From NCBI RefSeq assembly GCF_003003285.1, contig NZ_PVTP01000004.1, positions 1-64,000 on the forward strand: a DNA stretch of 64,000 nt, read 5' to 3'. This document shows, piece after piece, positions 55,124-63,975 of the stretch (positions are counted from its first letter, which is position 1; the number at the start of each line of letters is the position of its first letter). A program made the position numbers and the translations under genes. This DNA is from Yoonia maritima (GTDB taxonomy: Bacteria; Pseudomonadota; Alphaproteobacteria; Rhodobacterales; Rhodobacteraceae). The notes beneath the pieces were generated by a model. It saw only the letters and a list, made by a program, of their open reading frames with translations. It had not been told where the DNA came from and searched no databases.

Positions 55124-56080
55124 CTAAAGTCGTGTTTTATTTTCACGGCCATAGACCAAAAGCATTCCGACGATCACAATGCCATAGATGATCTGACGAA
55201 ACGCCTCGGGCATCTGCATTATCGACAGAACCGAGTTGAGGAAAACGATCAAGATCACCCCAACCAGTGTTCCCAGATACCTACCTCGGCCACCAAGAAT
55301 ATGGGTGCCGCCCAAAACCACGGCTGCAATCGCTGGCAACAAAAACGGCGCACCCATACCTTGATAGGCCTTGGCCGAATACCCGGCGAGCAATATGCCC
55401 GCAGATGCGGCGCACATCGAGGATGCAATAAAGGCCCCAGTAATGACCCAACGGGTGCGTATTCCAGACAGGTAAGCAGCACTTTCTTTAGCGCCGGTTG
55501 CATAGATTGATTTGCCAAACCCCGTCCGTGTCAGAACAACGGTGATCAATATTGAAACTGCGGCCCAGACAAACACGGCGACGGGCAGGCCCATAATCCG
55601 ATCGGCGGCCAAGTACCGCATCAAAGGCGACGCCTCGGTTTGGGGGGCAAAGCCCCCGGTATGGGCGATCATCAATCCACGTAGCACTGAATCGACCCCC
55701 AATGTGAAAATCATTGACGGGATCCTTAGGTAAGAGACGCCAAACCCGTTTATGAGACCAACGATCAGTCCGACGCTTAGTCCGGCAGGAATTGCCCAAG
55801 GTCCGCCAACGCTGGTTGCCATCATGGCCGCTGCTGTCAATGTCCATGGCAACGACAAATCAATGTGCCCTAATAAAATCACCATCATCATGCCCGCAGC
55901 ACACAGCCCAAGGAACGATCCAATTTGCAGCTGCTGCAGTAAATAAGATGGTGTCAGCATCGGCGCGGTCCCTTGCGTCGTAAGGGTATACGCTGTCCCG
56001 ATCAGGATGATCATCAACGTAAAGGCTGCTGCAATTGCAATGGGCCGGTTTTCGGGAGTGAAAGAGAGCAGGGTATTCAT
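55124..56080 (-). CDS. Sugar ABC transporter permease (second subunit)
   Basis: A 318-residue BPD_transp_2 (RbsC-like) permease with around eight to ten hydrophobic helices. The EAA-like loop is in VLGGTHILGGRGRYLGTLVGV. It forms the membrane channel with the first permease, at 56077-57117, whose stop overlaps its start by 4 bases. It imports the sugar or sugar acid supplied by the binding protein. Confidence 0.9.
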   Translation of the reverse strand: MNTLLSFTPENRPIAIAAAFTLMIILIGTAYTLTTQGTAPMLTPSYLLQQLQIGSFLGLCAAGMMMVILLGHIDLSLPWTLTAAAMMATSVGGPWAIPAGLSVGLIVGLINGFGVSYLRIPSMIFTLGVDSVLRGLMIAHTGGFAPQTEASPLMRYLAADRIMGLPVAVFVWAAVSILITVVLTRTGFGKSIYATGAKESAAYLSGIRTRWVITGAFIASSMCAASAGILLAGYSAKAYQGMGAPFLLPAIAAVVLGGTHILGGRGRYLGTLVGVILIVFLNSVLSIMQMPEAFRQIIYGIVIVGMLLVYGRENKTRL

Positions 56081-57117
56081 CGAAACAGCTCCAATGTGTT
56101 TTTGACCCGCAAGGTACGCAGCGCTCCGATGCTGACAGCCGCCAAAAGCACAAGGCCCTCGATGAGCGACTGCATCAGCGGATCAATGGATAAGATGCGG
56201 AAATAGAATGAAATCACGCGCAATATGCCGGCCCCGATCAAAGACGCAATCGCACCGCCAACTCCTCCTAGTAGGGACGTTCCGCCCAGCACGACCGCGG
56301 CAATCGAATTCAATGTATACGCACCCGCCTGGTTGATATCGGCGTTCCCCGATGAGGTCTGGATAGCGAGATAAAGCCCCGCACACGCAGCAAAATAGCC
56401 TGCCAGCGTGAAGGCCGCGATCTTGGCCCGTGCCACGGGCAAGCCGGACATATAAGCCGCCCCCTCGGCCGAGCCCACCGCATAGATCGTGCGCCCCGTC
56501 ACCGTGCGTTTGAACGGCACCCAGACGCAGATGCCGAAGACGGCCATGATGATCAAAGGCATCGGAATATTGGCAATGGGCTGCAACCAAGCGGCCGTTC
56601 CGTCCTGAGCAAATCCAAGGGTTTCGGTAAAATCAAACACCGCGTTGGTCAGCGCCCAGTTCAGGTCGCTACTAATTTCGCCCCCAGGAGACGGACGTAT
56701 CAGCAAGGCTAGGCCGCCTGCGACGGCCCCTGTGGCCAGTGTCGCAATGATCGGTTGGATGCGTCCGTAGACGACTATCAAACCATTCATCAGCCCAAAG
56801 CCTGTACCTGCTGCTAGGGTGATGGTCATACCGACGATTTGTTGTATCGGGGAACCCGTGACAACGTGGGACGCGATGGTATTTGTCAATGTCATCACGG
56901 CCCCCACGGATAAATCCAGCCCACGCATTAGAACGGGCACGGTTTGTGCCATGGCGAGAAACCCGATAACCACGCTTTCATTGGCATTTTGGATGAACAC
57001 CGCCGTCGAAAATCCGCGGGGGTGCATCATTTGATAGCCAACGAACAAGGCCGCGAACAATAAAAACGCACCGGTGAAACCGCGGTTGCGCCCCACCCAA
57101 GATGTCATACGGGTCAT
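56077..57117 (-). CDS. Sugar ABC transporter permease (first subunit)
   Basis: A 346-residue RbsC/BPD_transp_2 permease with nine or ten hydrophobic helices. Motif AAVVLGGTSLLGGVGGAIASLIGA is the ATPase-docking loop. It overlaps the ATPase gene stop by one base and the second permease start by 4 bases. Together they form a heterodimeric channel. Confidence 0.9.
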   Translation of the reverse strand: MTRMTSWVGRNRGFTGAFLLFAALFVGYQMMHPRGFSTAVFIQNANESVVIGFLAMAQTVPVLMRGLDLSVGAVMTLTNTIASHVVTGSPIQQIVGMTITLAAGTGFGLMNGLIVVYGRIQPIIATLATGAVAGGLALLIRPSPGGEISSDLNWALTNAVFDFTETLGFAQDGTAAWLQPIANIPMPLIIMAVFGICVWVPFKRTVTGRTIYAVGSAEGAAYMSGLPVARAKIAAFTLAGYFAACAGLYLAIQTSSGNADINQAGAYTLNSIAAVVLGGTSLLGGVGGAIASLIGAGILRVISFYFRILSIDPLMQSLIEGLVLLAAVSIGALRTLRVKNTLELFR

Positions 57118-58634
57118 TACGCGACGCCTTTCGATTGAATATTGAGAGCTGCCGCCACAAGCGCTTGCTCGGTTAGTTGATCGTCGCTGAGCTCATTTAC
57201 GACACGGCCGTCATACATAACCGAGACACGGTCGCAGCACCCGATTAATTCTGCATAATCAGTTGAATAGAGCAGCACTCCCTTGCCCGAACTGGCAAGG
57301 TTACGAATGAGGCTATAGATCTCTTGCTTGGTGCCCACATCGATGCCGCGCGTCGGATCGTTGAGCAAAATCACATCCGGATTCAGCGCCAACCATTTAG
57401 CGATCACAACCTTTTGCTGGTTGCCGCCGGACAAAGTTTCAACAGAGATGTCAGGGCTTGCCGTCTTGATTTGCAGCTTCGCGATCGCAGCGTCGACTTC
57501 TTGCGCGGCACGGTTGGTGTCAATCAGTGCGCCGCGTGATACGGCTTTGTAATTCGGTAGCAAAAGGTTGTCCGCAATCGAAAGGCTTAACATCAGGCCT
57601 TCGGTTTTACGGTCCTCGGGGACCAGTGCTAGGGCGGCAGATTTGCACGCTGCCGGTGAGGTCGGAATGAATGGCATGTCGCCCAAGCGGACCTCGCCCT
57701 TGACGCCCTTAAGAACCCCGAACAGAGCAAGCAGCAATTCCTTTTGTCCCTGTCCATCCAGTCCGCCAAGCCCGACAATCTCTCCTTGGCCAACGGATAG
57801 ATCAACGCCCTTCAGGCTCTGTTCCCACCTTAGGTCAGTGATGCTCAGTGCGGGTTGATGCACCTCAGCTTTGGGCGGTTTGGGGGGGTATTGCGCCTCA
57901 ATGTCCCGGCCAATCATCAGACGAACGATTTCGCCTTCGGTCAAATCGCCCTTGTCAAAGCTTTGAATGTGGCTGCCATTTCGGAACACGGAAAGGCGAT
58001 CACACAAGGCTTCGACCTCTTGCATGCGGTGGCTGATGAACAGGCTTGCGACATTGTTTGCTGTCAGCTCCTCAAGCAAACCATAGACCGTTTCTACGTC
58101 TTTGCTCGTAAGCGCAGAAGTGGCTTCATCCAAGATCAAGACCCGGAGGTCTTTGCTGATCGCCTTAGCAATTTCAACCATTTGGCGACGCGAAAGGCTA
58201 AGGTCACGTACGCGGGCGTCGGGATCGACGTCTTCGCATTTGATGCGGGCCAGAACCTTTTCGGCCATGCGCCGCTGGGCGGATGCATCGATTAACCCAA
58301 AGCGGCGCGGGGGGTGATCGATAAAGATATTCTCGGCCACCGACAGATCGGGTATTAGCGAAAGTTCTTGGAAAATACAGACAATGCCATCCTTGGCAGC
58401 TTGGGACGGAGATTGGTATTGAACCGGTTTATCATCGACCAATACTTGTCCCTCACTGGGAGGGAGCACACCTGAAAGGATTTTGATCAGTGTGGATTTC
58501 CCGGCACCGTTTTCGCCCAATATACCATGTACTGACCCTGCTCGGCATGAAAAATCGACGTCTTTCAAGGCGGTGATTCCGCCAAAGTAGCGAGAAACGT
58601 TTTGTAACTTAACGATGTCAGTGACGGCGGGCAT
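57117..58634 (-). CDS. Sugar ABC transporter ATP-binding protein (tandem ATPase)
   Basis: A 505-residue RbsA-like protein with two ABC domains. Domain 1 has Walker A GENGAGKST (near residue 38), signature LSLSRRQMVEIAKAIS and Walker B ILDEATSAL. Domain 2 is degenerate at Walker A (GLDGQGQKEL) but has LSGGNQQKVVIAKWLALNPDVILLNDPTRGID. This one-functional-site arrangement is normal in RbsA/XylG proteins. A hairpin separates it from the upstream binding-protein gene. Confidence 0.92.
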   Translation of the reverse strand: MPAVTDIVKLQNVSRYFGGITALKDVDFSCRAGSVHGILGENGAGKSTLIKILSGVLPPSEGQVLVDDKPVQYQSPSQAAKDGIVCIFQELSLIPDLSVAENIFIDHPPRRFGLIDASAQRRMAEKVLARIKCEDVDPDARVRDLSLSRRQMVEIAKAISKDLRVLILDEATSALTSKDVETVYGLLEELTANNVASLFISHRMQEVEALCDRLSVFRNGSHIQSFDKGDLTEGEIVRLMIGRDIEAQYPPKPPKAEVHQPALSITDLRWEQSLKGVDLSVGQGEIVGLGGLDGQGQKELLLALFGVLKGVKGEVRLGDMPFIPTSPAACKSAALALVPEDRKTEGLMLSLSIADNLLLPNYKAVSRGALIDTNRAAQEVDAAIAKLQIKTASPDISVETLSGGNQQKVVIAKWLALNPDVILLNDPTRGIDVGTKQEIYSLIRNLASSGKGVLLYSTDYAELIGCCDRVSVMYDGRVVNELSDDQLTEQALVAAALNIQSKGVA

Positions 58635-58656
58635 GAGATCTCAATCTATGTAAAGG

Positions 58657-58687
58657 TTGTGGGGCACCGACAGGCGATGCCCCACAA
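58657..58687 (-). terminator. Attenuating hairpin between the binding-protein and ATPase genes
   Basis: A 10-bp perfect stem (TTGTGGGGCA / TGCCCCACAA) with an 11-base loop lies between the binding-protein stop and the ATPase start. Such hairpins are common in ABC operons, where they protect or favour the binding-protein mRNA so that it is made in excess. Confidence 0.7.
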
Positions 58688-58699
58688 GTGCAGGAGTGC

Positions 58700-59827
58700 T
58701 TAGTTTTGGTCTGCTTCATCCTGAGCCATGATGGCCGGGCCTGAGATGTTAACGTCACATGCTGGGAACTCGTTCACTGTGAAAAAGTTGTCCGGCAATT
58801 CTGTCCAGAAGTTCTTGCCGTCTTCCAGTTCGTCATATGTTGCCATCGGCAACGGCACCGAAATCAATTGAGGCATTGGATTACCTTCAAGCGCCGAGAT
58901 CGCGGCCTTCATAGCAATCGCGACAAGCCCCGGTGATTGGCCAATGGAAATACCCCGAAGGCCGTCGTCGGCATGCTCAGCCATCAACTTGCGGAACCCG
59001 TTCTCAGCTTCGCCTGACACAGGCACCATTGGGTGGCCAGCATCCAGCATTGCGCGAACAACGCCTGTGGTGCCGCCTTGCGCAAGAATGGCGTCGAATT
59101 CACCGTGAACGGCGATCGCGTCTGCAACGACCTTTTGCGCTGTGCCATCATCCCAGTTCCCGACAACGCTAATGCGTTCCCATTCACCGCCGGATTCGTC
59201 CAGTACGGTATTGATGCCAATGGACCGGTCCCGATCAACTGAATTGCCGGCCAAACCGCGCACCTCGAGCACTTTGCCCGACGTTTTGCCCATTTCGGCC
59301 AAGACGTGGGTGGCATAGGCACGGCCCATCGCCAATTGATCTTCGTTCACCTGCATGACCTGGTCGGTGTCGAGCACGTTATCAAACGGCACGAGCACCA
59401 CATCATTGCGGTCGGCTAATCGGATAACCCGATCAAAGCCATCAGGGCTGACGGCAATTGTGATAATGGCATCAAAGCCTTGGTTTATGAAATCCTCAAT
59501 CGCACCAAGTTGGGCCGGGGCATCTGTGCCGGTCGAAACAACCTTGAACTCGGAAATCTGGTCGGCAATGGTCGGATCTTCTGCAAAGGCTTTTGCAGTC
59601 TTGATCATTTGAATGCGCCACGTATTACCAACAAAGCCATTCACAACGGCCACGCGGAAAGGCCCTTCGCGCGCCTCCCATTGCAGATGTGTTGTGGTGT
59701 CATCCCATGGTGTAAAGCAGGCCGGGTTAACCCCGGGCCCGTCAACAATTTCTGGTCCCGCGATCGCAGCTGTACCGGCCAACATCGTACCAGCCGTCGC
59801 GGCCATCAGTCTTAATTTCATTGTCAT
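58700..59827 (-). CDS. Periplasmic sugar-binding protein of ABC transporter
   Basis: A 375-residue periplasmic binding protein (Peripla_BP_4 type). The signal peptide is residues 1-23 (MTMKLRLMAATAGTMLAGTAAIAG). VAVVNGFVGNTWRIQMIKTA begins the two-lobed domain, FDAIITIAVSP, VPFDNV and AILAQGGTTGVVRA follow. The ligand is likely a pentose, sugar acid or related compound, judged by the downstream dehydratase. The ATG at 59827 has GGGAG 7 bases upstream. An inverted repeat at 59858-59878 lies just upstream. Confidence 0.92.
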   Translation of the reverse strand: MTMKLRLMAATAGTMLAGTAAIAGPEIVDGPGVNPACFTPWDDTTTHLQWEAREGPFRVAVVNGFVGNTWRIQMIKTAKAFAEDPTIADQISEFKVVSTGTDAPAQLGAIEDFINQGFDAIITIAVSPDGFDRVIRLADRNDVVLVPFDNVLDTDQVMQVNEDQLAMGRAYATHVLAEMGKTSGKVLEVRGLAGNSVDRDRSIGINTVLDESGGEWERISVVGNWDDGTAQKVVADAIAVHGEFDAILAQGGTTGVVRAMLDAGHPMVPVSGEAENGFRKLMAEHADDGLRGISIGQSPGLVAIAMKAAISALEGNPMPQLISVPLPMATYDELEDGKNFWTELPDNFFTVNEFPACDVNISGPAIMAQDEADQN

Positions 59828-59857
59828 AATAGTCTCCCTTAGTCAGCAGTTTTGAAT

Positions 59858-59878
59858 GCGGTCGAAGACTTCGACCGC
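59858..59878. promoter_or_regulatory. Palindrome between GntR gene and binding-protein gene
   Basis: Arms GCGGTCGAAG and CTTCGACCGC with a single base between, 31 bases before the binding-protein start. Plus-strand T tract follows, so it could be a terminator for antisense RNA, but the operator of the adjacent GntR regulator is just as likely. Confidence 0.5.
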
Positions 59879-59914
59879 TTTTTGGACGCATTCAATAAAT
59901 CAGGGCGTCTTCTG

Positions 59915-60643
59915 TTATGTCGGATCGTCTGCGAATGGACCGGTTTCGCGGAAATGAGCGTAGCCCGTTTCCAGGTGGGTCTTCATCCGGTACTGATAAG
60001 CAATGCGATCTCGCGCTACGATGGCGTCAATGACCGCTTCGTGTTCATAGTAGGTTTCATTTTCAAATGTATGACGTGTTTTACCGTTCTGAATGATCCT
60101 GAGGATCACGGGCTTCATCAACCCATAGACATCCAAAATTGCTTTGTTGCGCAGAATGCGGACCAAACGGGTGTGGAACAGGAAATCCTGCTCAGCTGCA
60201 GCCTCGACCCCTTCGGTTTCTAACATCGTCGCATTGATGAGGCGAAGGTCGGCCAAATCCTCATCCGTGATGCGATCAAAAATTTCTTCGACGGATGACA
60301 CTTCGAGCAAACACCGGAACCCCTGAATATCCGAGAACGTCTCACGCGAAATTTCCATCACATTGAACGAGAACATCCCCAAAGCAGAAGACATCCGGTT
60401 GTCGACGATCGTGGCCCCCACCTTTTGACGTACTTTGACAATACCATACGCCTTGAGGATACGCATCGCTTCGCGAACGGTATTACGGGAGGCGCCAAAT
60501 GTCTCACATAATTCTTTTTCGGTGGGCAATTGGTCCCCAATGGTCAGACCACGCTCGCTGATGAGCATACGCATTTGCTCCACGACTTCGTCCACGACCG
60601 ACCGTGGCTCCAAGTCGGTGTCATCTATGTCCAGTGTGTTCAT
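59915..60643 (-). CDS. GntR-family (FCD domain) transcriptional regulator
   Basis: A 242-residue FadR-subfamily GntR protein. The winged HTH is VVEQMRMLISERGLTIGDQLPTEKELCETFGASRNTVREAMRIL (about residues 18-61). The C-terminal FCD helical domain has the metal-binding pattern DFLFHTRLVRI...HEAVIDAI. Likely effector is the sugar acid or its breakdown product. The ATG at 60643 follows a GGGGGGAG site. It stands upstream of the transport/catabolic operon on the same strand and probably represses it. Confidence 0.92.
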   Translation of the reverse strand: MNTLDIDDTDLEPRSVVDEVVEQMRMLISERGLTIGDQLPTEKELCETFGASRNTVREAMRILKAYGIVKVRQKVGATIVDNRMSSALGMFSFNVMEISRETFSDIQGFRCLLEVSSVEEIFDRITDEDLADLRLINATMLETEGVEAAAEQDFLFHTRLVRILRNKAILDVYGLMKPVILRIIQNGKTRHTFENETYYEHEAVIDAIVARDRIAYQYRMKTHLETGYAHFRETGPFADDPT

Positions 60644-60665
60644 TGGCTCCCCCCAGTAAACATTT

Positions 60666-60684
60666 AGACATTTTGGGAATGTCT
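60666..60684. promoter_or_regulatory. Putative operator upstream of the GntR gene
   Basis: Inverted repeat AGACATT-N5-AATGTCT, 7-bp arms, 23 bases before the GntR start codon. It suits autoregulation by the GntR protein, but there is no direct evidence. Confidence 0.45.
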
Positions 60685-60817
60685 GCGGCAAACCTTAATT
60701 GTCCTACAAATGTGAGTCAATAGTGCAAATTTTGGTAAATTATCTATTTTAATGGCGTATTTATCCAATAATATGGCATTGAAGGGTAGACAATAGGTCA
60801 GAGGGCATAAGCCATAA

Positions 60818-61032
60818 TTTGGCCGCGCCAAGGGTAATTGTTACGACAATTCCATCGTGGAAACGTTCTTCAAATCCATCAAGGATGAGCCAATCTGGCG
60901 GAACCGCTGGGAAACCAGACGTCAAGCCGAAGGGGCTATATTCTAGTATATCAATGGGTTCTATAATCCACGACGGCAGCATTCGTCGTTAGGTGGCAAA
61001 GCCCTTTGGCCTTCGAACGAAAGGCTGCCTAA
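60818..61032 (+). mobile_element. Decayed 3' end of an IS3-family transposase gene
   Basis: The plus strand reads GNCYDNSIVETFFKSIKDE, IWRNRWETRRQAEGAIF, an in-frame TAG, then YINGFYNPRRQHSSLGGKA. This is the C-terminal part of an IS3-family OrfB integrase (DDE family), with the final catalytic E in KDEPIW. A missing base near 60999 puts the last residues (FERKAA-like) in another frame. No left half, no OrfA and no clear terminal repeats remain. Confidence 0.85.
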
Positions 61033-61096
61033 ATGAGTTGAGAGCCCGAAACGGAAGCGTGACAAGACAAAAATGGGCTTGCCCGGATATTGATCC

Positions 61097-63241
61097 TTAC
61101 TTTGAAAGACTTTGCACCAGCCGCATCAATTGCACCGCCTCGGTCCGATAACCGAAATTGTCGTCCCCACGGTTCGCATTGGCGAGCGCGATTGCCTCAT
61201 CATAGCTCCAGTCGCCTAGGTGGCTGTCATCACGAAGAAGCTGACCAAACCCTGCGATTGCCGCTGCAAAAATGGCTTCGGTACCGGGAATGCTTTGCCC
61301 GATAATCGGCGTTTCGATCAGCTGGCTGATATATTCGCCCGGTGCCTTGTAGCGTAGTTTGACAAAGCCGATCTCGTCTGATGTGGCAGCCACAGTATTC
61401 GGCGCATAGCGGAGCGGATCGCTAAGTTGGGCGAGGCTGCCGACAGGGGTGATTTCATAGATCGCCGTCACCGAATGCCCCGCGCCTAACTCTCCTGCGT
61501 CGACTATGTCGTTGTTGAAATCTTCGCGGTTCAATGCGCGGGTTTCATAGCCGATCAGTCGGTATTCGGCGACTTGGGCTGGGTTGAATTCGACCTGAAC
61601 CTTCACGTCGCCCGCGATGGGGAACAGTGCGCCAGAGAGTTGATCAACGAGCACCTTTTGTGCCTCTGATAAGGTGTCGATATACGCGGCGGTCCCGTTG
61701 CCGTTCTGCGCAAGCGCCTGCATCGTGGCATCGTCTAGGTTACCGCGTCCAAAGCCCAAAACGGATAGGTAGGTGCCAGTATCACGCTTGTCGGCGATGA
61801 AGTCTTTCAGCGTATCAGGGTTATTGATCCCGACGTTGAAATCCCCATCGGTGGCAAGGATCACGCGGCTGACCTCATCATCAGCAGCCATCGCGTCGGC
61901 AACGGTATATGCCTGTTCCAGGCCACCTTGTCCGTTGGTTGATCCACCCGCGCCCAGCGATTGGATCGCTTGCAGGATCGTTGTGCGATCAGAGGCCGCA
62001 GTCGGGGCTAGCACCTGACCCGCGCTGCCCGCGTATTCGACAATCGCGACCTCGTCTTCGGGGCGCAGTTGATCCAGCATTAACCGGAACGATTGTTTTA
62101 GCAGCGGTAGCTTGTCAGGGCTGCCCATGGATCCCGACGTGTCGATCAAAAACACGAGGTTCAGCGGTGGCCGGTCTTCGATAGCAGGCATCTGACCTTG
62201 CAAGGCGATGTGTACCAATTGGGTGTTGGCATTCCACGGTGTTTCAAAGCTGGACACGGTGGTGCGGAAAGGTGCATCGCCCGCGTCGGGGGTAGGGTAG
62301 TCGTATGGGAAGTAGTTAATCAATTCCTCAATACGCACGGCGTTTGCAGGCGGCAACTGACCCCGTGACAAGGACGACCGCAGCAATGAATATGCCGCAG
62401 TGTCGACGTCGATCGAAAACGTTGAAACGGGTTCTTCGGACGTGATTTTCAGCGGGTTTAGAGTCGCGTTGGCATATGTCTCTGTGTTCGGCTGGGTTGC
62501 GGCGGGGCTTTGGTCTGGGGCAATCCGGTCGCCGACTGAGAGCGTTGACAGCGCTTGGGCTTGCGGCTGTGCGATCTCGGCCTCCTCGACGGTTTCTATT
62601 GGTGCCGTCGCGTATAGGTTAGCATTTTCACGGCTAGTATCAGCCGGGCTAGGGGCCGTTTGAGATGCTTCTGAACGATTTACTGAACGTAGCGCTGTTA
62701 CCGGCGCAGCGGGCATTGGCAGTGCAGGTTCTGCCGCCATCGCCGCAGGTTCTTCTGCGGCGGTTCCCTCGACAGCAAATGCCTCGGGCGCCGGTGAATG
62801 ATCGCTTTCGACGGTTGGTACAGGAGGGCTAATAGCGTCGAGAATAGCGACATCTTCGGCGATCTGCAGTTCTGCGTTCTCAGATGCACGCGTATCGTTC
62901 GCTTCCGACGCCCCAGTCAATTTCGTTAGCACGGGGTCCGTCGCAGTTGGCGGCGTTAGCAAGCTTTGCCCTTGGGGCGTTAGGAACAAAAAACCGCAAG
63001 CGACAAGCGCGGTGGTTGTTCCAAGCGCGGCCTTGGATGTTAGTGCGTTCAGCATGGTTGTTACTCCTGTCCAAAGGGCGTTGCGCCCGGTTACAGGAGT
63101 AGGACGAGGCTGTTCGCGTGATCCTTGGAGGTCGTCAAAGTTTTTGCGGGCCAGCGCGAGGTTTTCGGCGCGGCGTGTTTCATCTGCGCGCGGCGTGGCC
63201 ATGTTCATCATGGATTTGAGGTCGTCGAGATCGTCGGTCAT
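61097..63241 (-). CDS. Membrane-anchored von Willebrand factor A protein, YfbK-like
   Basis: A 714-residue protein. A short cytoplasmic N-terminus of about 60 charged residues is followed by one transmembrane helix (71-88). An alanine/proline-rich linker reaches about residue 230. The vWF_A N-terminal domain follows (STFSIDVDTAAYSLLRSSLSRGQLPP), then the VWA fold with its MIDAS motif DTSGSMGS near residue 370, and the DUF3520-type C-terminal region. The VWA part should sit in the periplasm. It overlaps the ECF sigma gene by 4 bases (ATGA), so it may be its membrane-bound partner or anti-sigma factor. Confidence 0.85.
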   Translation of the reverse strand: MTDDLDDLKSMMNMATPRADETRRAENLALARKNFDDLQGSREQPRPTPVTGRNALWTGVTTMLNALTSKAALGTTTALVACGFLFLTPQGQSLLTPPTATDPVLTKLTGASEANDTRASENAELQIAEDVAILDAISPPVPTVESDHSPAPEAFAVEGTAAEEPAAMAAEPALPMPAAPVTALRSVNRSEASQTAPSPADTSRENANLYATAPIETVEEAEIAQPQAQALSTLSVGDRIAPDQSPAATQPNTETYANATLNPLKITSEEPVSTFSIDVDTAAYSLLRSSLSRGQLPPANAVRIEELINYFPYDYPTPDAGDAPFRTTVSSFETPWNANTQLVHIALQGQMPAIEDRPPLNLVFLIDTSGSMGSPDKLPLLKQSFRLMLDQLRPEDEVAIVEYAGSAGQVLAPTAASDRTTILQAIQSLGAGGSTNGQGGLEQAYTVADAMAADDEVSRVILATDGDFNVGINNPDTLKDFIADKRDTGTYLSVLGFGRGNLDDATMQALAQNGNGTAAYIDTLSEAQKVLVDQLSGALFPIAGDVKVQVEFNPAQVAEYRLIGYETRALNREDFNNDIVDAGELGAGHSVTAIYEITPVGSLAQLSDPLRYAPNTVAATSDEIGFVKLRYKAPGEYISQLIETPIIGQSIPGTEAIFAAAIAGFGQLLRDDSHLGDWSYDEAIALANANRGDDNFGYRTEAVQLMRLVQSLSK

Positions 63242-63780
63242 TCTGCGGCCTCCTTTTCTTTGATCGCGCGTAGGGCTTTTTTCGCTTCGGATATGCGCCA
63301 GCTAATTGTGCCTTCGGATACCCCAAGGATCTCAGCGGCTTGGGAATGTGTCATATCATCAAGAACAAGCGCGAGCGTATCGCGTAAATCATCGCTGAGT
63401 TGGTTCATCGCGGCGGTTAGCCAATCCAGTGCTTCGGTGGATTCCGATTGTTCGGCCTTGCGCGCGATTTCCCAATCGCCCCAGCCTGTCGTGGCTTTGG
63501 TATATGTTGCACGCTTGCGCCGGCGGTCGTGTGCAGCGTTTACCGCGACGCGGTATAACCAAGTGGTCACTTTGGCGCGGCGTTGGTAGCTGCCCAATTT
63601 GGCGGGCAGGGCGGCGCAAATATCTTGTGTCAGGTCTTCCGCTTCGGTGCGTACCCCAGTTAGTCGAAAACAAAACGCGAATAGCCTATCGTAATGGCGA
63701 TCAAGCAGGTTGGCAAAAGCCGCCCCGTCGCCATTTGCGGCTGCTGCCGCGAGGTCTTCGTCACTGGTGTTCATACGCAT
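63238..63780 (-). CDS. RNA polymerase sigma factor, ECF family (VWA-linked)
   Basis: A 180-residue ECF sigma factor. Region 2 (LLDRHYDRLFAFCFRLTGVRTEAEDLTQDI) and the region 2.4 RRAKVTTWLYRVAVNAAHDRRR are clear. Region 4 has LSDDLRDTLALVLDDMTHSQAAEILGVSEGTISWRISEAK. ATGs at 63780 and 63774 are both possible. Its stop overlaps the VWA gene start. It is distinct in sequence from the ECF gene at 5922. Confidence 0.92.
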   Translation of the reverse strand: MRMNTSDEDLAAAAANGDGAAFANLLDRHYDRLFAFCFRLTGVRTEAEDLTQDICAALPAKLGSYQRRAKVTTWLYRVAVNAAHDRRRKRATYTKATTGWGDWEIARKAEQSESTEALDWLTAAMNQLSDDLRDTLALVLDDMTHSQAAEILGVSEGTISWRISEAKKALRAIKEKEAAE

Positions 63781-63975
63781 CACGGTGGTTGGACGCGGCA
63801 GAATGGTCAATCCTTGGCGACATTTCAATTTATTTTCTTGGTGTAAGCCTTGGCAAGATGTCGCTGAACTGGATTGGTTGATTTGACGTGGGCGGGACCG
63901 TTTGATGAAATCGGCGTAGGGTGGCAAACCCGTGGACCAGCGACCAAACCATCATTTCGTTTCCCTGAGGGTGCG

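Noticed and set aside
59858..59878. Palindrome after the GntR gene as its terminator
   Set aside because: The T tract is on the wrong strand for GntR transcription; kept as a regulatory palindrome instead.
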